NCBI RefSeq assembly: GCF_014982715.1
Contig: NZ_JADCJY010000001.1
Span: 248,001 to 312,000, forward strand
Source: Gallalistipes aquisgranensis
GTDB lineage: Bacteria > Bacteroidota > Bacteroidia > Bacteroidales > Rikenellaceae
Direction of reading: 5' to 3'
Length of the DNA: 64,000 nucleotides
Shown in pieces: positions 62,092 through 64,000 of the stretch. Under the pieces are notes generated by a model that worked only from the letters and a program-made list of their open reading frames with translations, was not told where the DNA came from and did not search any database. Position 1 is the first letter of the stretch. Each line of letters starts with the position of its first letter. A program made the position numbers and the translations under genes.

Positions 62092-63313
62092 CTACAACGC
62101 TTCGTACTCGAGCGAAGCCCAGATGAAAGGACCGACGCCTTTGGGATCGTTGTCGCGGATTTTTTCGTTGATATAGTAGTCGAATGTGCCGCTGCGCGTG
62201 GCATTCGTCCCGACCCCGCCCACGCCGGCCACTTCGCAGCAGCGGGTGAGGGAGATCGTACCGTCGGGATTCTCGCGGATGAAGGTCTTCACCAGATTTT
62301 CGTAGTTCTTTTTGGCCTGCGGCAGCAGTGAGGCGTCGAGGTAACCCATGCGGATACCTTTGAGCATGGCGTAGGTAATCATGGCCGAACAGGTAGCCTC
62401 CTGGTAGTTTCCCGCCCGGTCGGGCAGTTCGAGAACCTGGTACCACATGCCTGTCTGACGATCGGCATAGCGGGGCAGTTCCCGGTAGAGGTTACGGAAG
62501 ATTTCGATCATTTCGCGGCGGCCTTTCGTCCCCTCGGGGATGTAGTCCAGTGCATCCACGATGCCGATCAGGTACCATCCTATGGCCCGGCCCCAGGAAT
62601 GTCGTGCCAGTCCGGTGGTCTTGTCCGCCCAGAATTGGGTGCGGGTTTCGTCCCACACGTGGCGGTATAGTTTCGTGACGGGGTCGTAACTGTGTTCGGC
62701 CATCAGCAGAAATTGCCGGGCGACATCCTCGAAATCGCGTGTGCGGGCTTCGCCCGTTTCGAAACGGGCGATGTACATGGCGTAGAAGGGAGAGCCCATG
62801 TAGAGACCGTCCAGCCACATTTGACGGGGATAGATCAGTTTGTGCCAGAATCCTCCGTCGTGGGTGCGGGGTTGCAGGAGCAGCTGGCGGCGCAGCAGGT
62901 CCATCGCCTTTCTGTACTTGGTCTCGCCCGTGTGTTCGTAAACCTGGAAGAGCAGGGTGCCGGGCTTGATGTGGTCGAGGTTGTACTTTTCAAGCACATA
63001 GCGGCGGATGTCGCCTTCGTCCGTAATCATCGTGTCGGCGTACCGCAGGACGTAGTCCCACATGGCGGGATCTCCGTACCGGTTGTACACGTCCATGAAG
63101 GCATGGATTTCCAGCCCCGTGGTGTAGTTCCACTCGGGAAGTCCTTTCGGGGAGTCTAACAGATAGGGAACCGGGTGGCGCCGCATTTCCGATTCGGCCA
63201 TGCGGACCGACCAGGGTTTCGTGTCCGGGGGGGGGCTGTCCGTCCGCGAACGGGAACGCGCCCGCTGTCCCGAGTGTCAGCAGGAGTATTCCTGATTTCA
63301 ACAAGATGTTCAT
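62092..63313 (-). CDS. GH105 unsaturated uronyl/rhamnogalacturonyl hydrolase, out of frame at a poly-C tract (phase-variable or broken)
   Basis: Would remove unsaturated uronic acid from lyase-produced oligosaccharides, feeding KduI. The signal peptide (MNILLKSGILLLTLGTAGAF, start 63313) is in one frame up to a run of nine C on the coding strand (nine G at 63227-63235); the enzyme body (KPWSVRMAESEM, then GLPEWNYTTGLEIHAF, MWLDGLYMGSPF, HSWGRAIGWYL) is in the next. With eight C the frames join to a 406-residue secreted enzyme, a usual length. As read, the signal-peptide frame stops at 62990. An internal ATG at 63201 could still give a 369-residue enzyme without a signal peptide. Eleven bases after the hybrid regulator gene. 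Confidence 0.85.
63227..63235 (-). repeat. Poly-C tract (9 C on the coding strand) inside the GH105 gene
   Basis: Longest G or C homopolymer I saw; it lies at codons 28-30, directly after the signal peptide, and is exactly where the frame breaks. Confidence 0.92.
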
Positions 63314-63324
63314 TCGGTTCTGTT

Positions 63325-64000
63325 TTAGGATGAGTGATTTCGGGTTTTGACCTGTTTCAGGAAGTCGGCCGCAGAGACTTTGTACTGTTCCTTGAAACAT
63401 TTGCTGAAATATCCCGGGTCGGAGAAGCCCACTTTGTACGCCGCTTCGGAGACGGAGACCTGTCCCGATTCGAGCAGCATCCGTCCCCGGGCCAGACGGT
63501 ATTCGCGCAGTAACTCGACGGGGGATTTTCCGGTAAGGCTCTTGAGCTTGTTGTACATGGTGGTGCGTCCCAGTCCGACGTGGGAGGCGAGCCGGTCGAT
63601 CGTCAGTTCCGGGTCGTCCATGTTGTGTTCGATCCATCCGGTCACTTCCTTCAGGAACTCTTCGTCCCGGTCGGTCACGACGATCCGGGCGGGCGACAGA
63701 TCGACCGTTTTCCGGGGTGTTTCCGTCTCCGGTGACTCCCCGGCAGGGGCGTCTGTCCGCAGGTTCGTGAATTTCTCGAACAGTTTGCGTCGCTGGGCGA
63801 TCAGATTGTCGATACGGGCCTGGAGCAGTTCGATGCTGAACGGTTTGGTCAGGTAGTCGTCCGCTCCGTAACGCATGGCTTTGAGACGGCTTCCGATGGT
63901 CGTCTTGGCCGTGAGCATCACGATCGGGATGTGGCTCGTAGCGAAGTTGTCGCGGATGTGTCCCACCAGTTCGAGACCGTCCATGTTCGGCATCATCAGG
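63325..64000 (-). CDS. Hybrid two-component regulator, C-terminal part: receiver and AraC-type DNA-binding domain (5' end outside window)
   Basis: The visible 225 residues hold the second half of a response-regulator receiver domain (MMPNMDGLELVGHIR, VMLTAKTT, GADDYLTKPF) and a C-terminal AraC-type helix-turn-helix (LTIDRLASHVGLGRTTMYNKLKSLTGKSPVELL, AYKVGFSDPGYFSKCFKEQY). This is the C-terminal organisation of the hybrid two-component systems that control polysaccharide-use loci in Bacteroidota; the sensor and kinase would be upstream, beyond base 64000. It very likely controls GH105 and perhaps the kdu operon. Confidence 0.9.
   Translation of the reverse strand, partial: LMMPNMDGLELVGHIRDNFATSHIPIVMLTAKTTIGSRLKAMRYGADDYLTKPFSIELLQARIDNLIAQRRKLFEKFTNLRTDAPAGESPETETPRKTVDLSPARIVVTDRDEEFLKEVTGWIEHNMDDPELTIDRLASHVGLGRTTMYNKLKSLTGKSPVELLREYRLARGRMLLESGQVSVSEAAYKVGFSDPGYFSKCFKEQYKVSAADFLKQVKTRNHSS

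Overview
The window looks like the chromosome of a GC-rich member of the Bacteroidota, most like Alistipes or another Rikenellaceae from the gut. The reasons are: many genes preceded by the Bacteroidota -7 element TAnnTTTG (often with TTTG about 20 bases upstream) and little Shine-Dalgarno sequence; SusC/SusD-type import genes with an ECF sigma/FecR pair; the Bacteroidota-specific LpxC-FabZ fusion; families largely confined to the phylum (DUF4251, DUF4834, DUF4843, PKD-like lipoprotein, DUF5117/5118 Met-zincins); a hybrid two-component regulator; and high GC. The genus is an inference. No prophage, insertion sequence, CRISPR array or rRNA was seen.

Layout. 0-3 kb: end of a metal-efflux RND pump and its TolC partner. 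3-19 kb: mostly housekeeping genes (fabI, lysC, pepD, ispF, rubredoxin, purB, an Mla-type ABC transporter, gapA, engB, prs, tRNA-Ser, a sulfatase-maturase) with three DUF4251 genes among them. 19-34 kb: a large import locus on the minus strand, reading from FecR at 33.8 kb through two paralogous secreted metalloproteases, SusC, SusD, DUF4843 and a PKD-like lipoprotein; its likely ECF sigma factor lies at the far end and converges on it. 34-44 kb: cation/proton antiporter, a TonB-like protein, lpxC-fabZ/lpxA (lipid A), rimP-nusA-infB (translation and transcription). 44-48 kb: a small glycan island with a GT10 fucosyltransferase, a phosphoesterase and a second fucosyltransferase-like gene. 48-58 kb: tsaD, a very large TamB-like protein followed by ExbB/ExbD/TonB and a DUF1573 protein, an amidohydrolase and a lipocalin-like lipoprotein. 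58-64 kb: uronate use: TetR regulator, kduI, kduD, DUF4861, a GH105 unsaturated-uronyl hydrolase and the end of a hybrid two-component regulator.

Most notable points. (1) Two genes, the GT10 fucosyltransferase (eight G) and the GH105 hydrolase (nine G on the plus strand, C in the gene), are each broken by a mononucleotide tract exactly one base too long; removing one base restores a complete protein in both. This is the signature of slipped-strand phase variation, or of sequencing error, and can be tested directly. (2) In the import locus the first metalloprotease has the complete zinc motif HEIGHCLGYMHN, while its tandem paralogue has lost all three zinc ligands, the catalytic glutamate and the Met-turn methionine but is otherwise full length: an active protease beside a pseudoprotease. 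(3) A near-perfect 18-bp stem covers the start codon of a DUF4251 gene.

How the genes work together: the import locus probably cuts an extracellular protein or glycoprotein and imports the product through SusCD, under FecR/ECF control sensed through the STN domain of SusC. The kdu genes take the unsaturated uronates released by GH105 towards 2-keto-3-deoxygluconate. The TamB/ExbBD/TonB and Mla genes serve the outer membrane.
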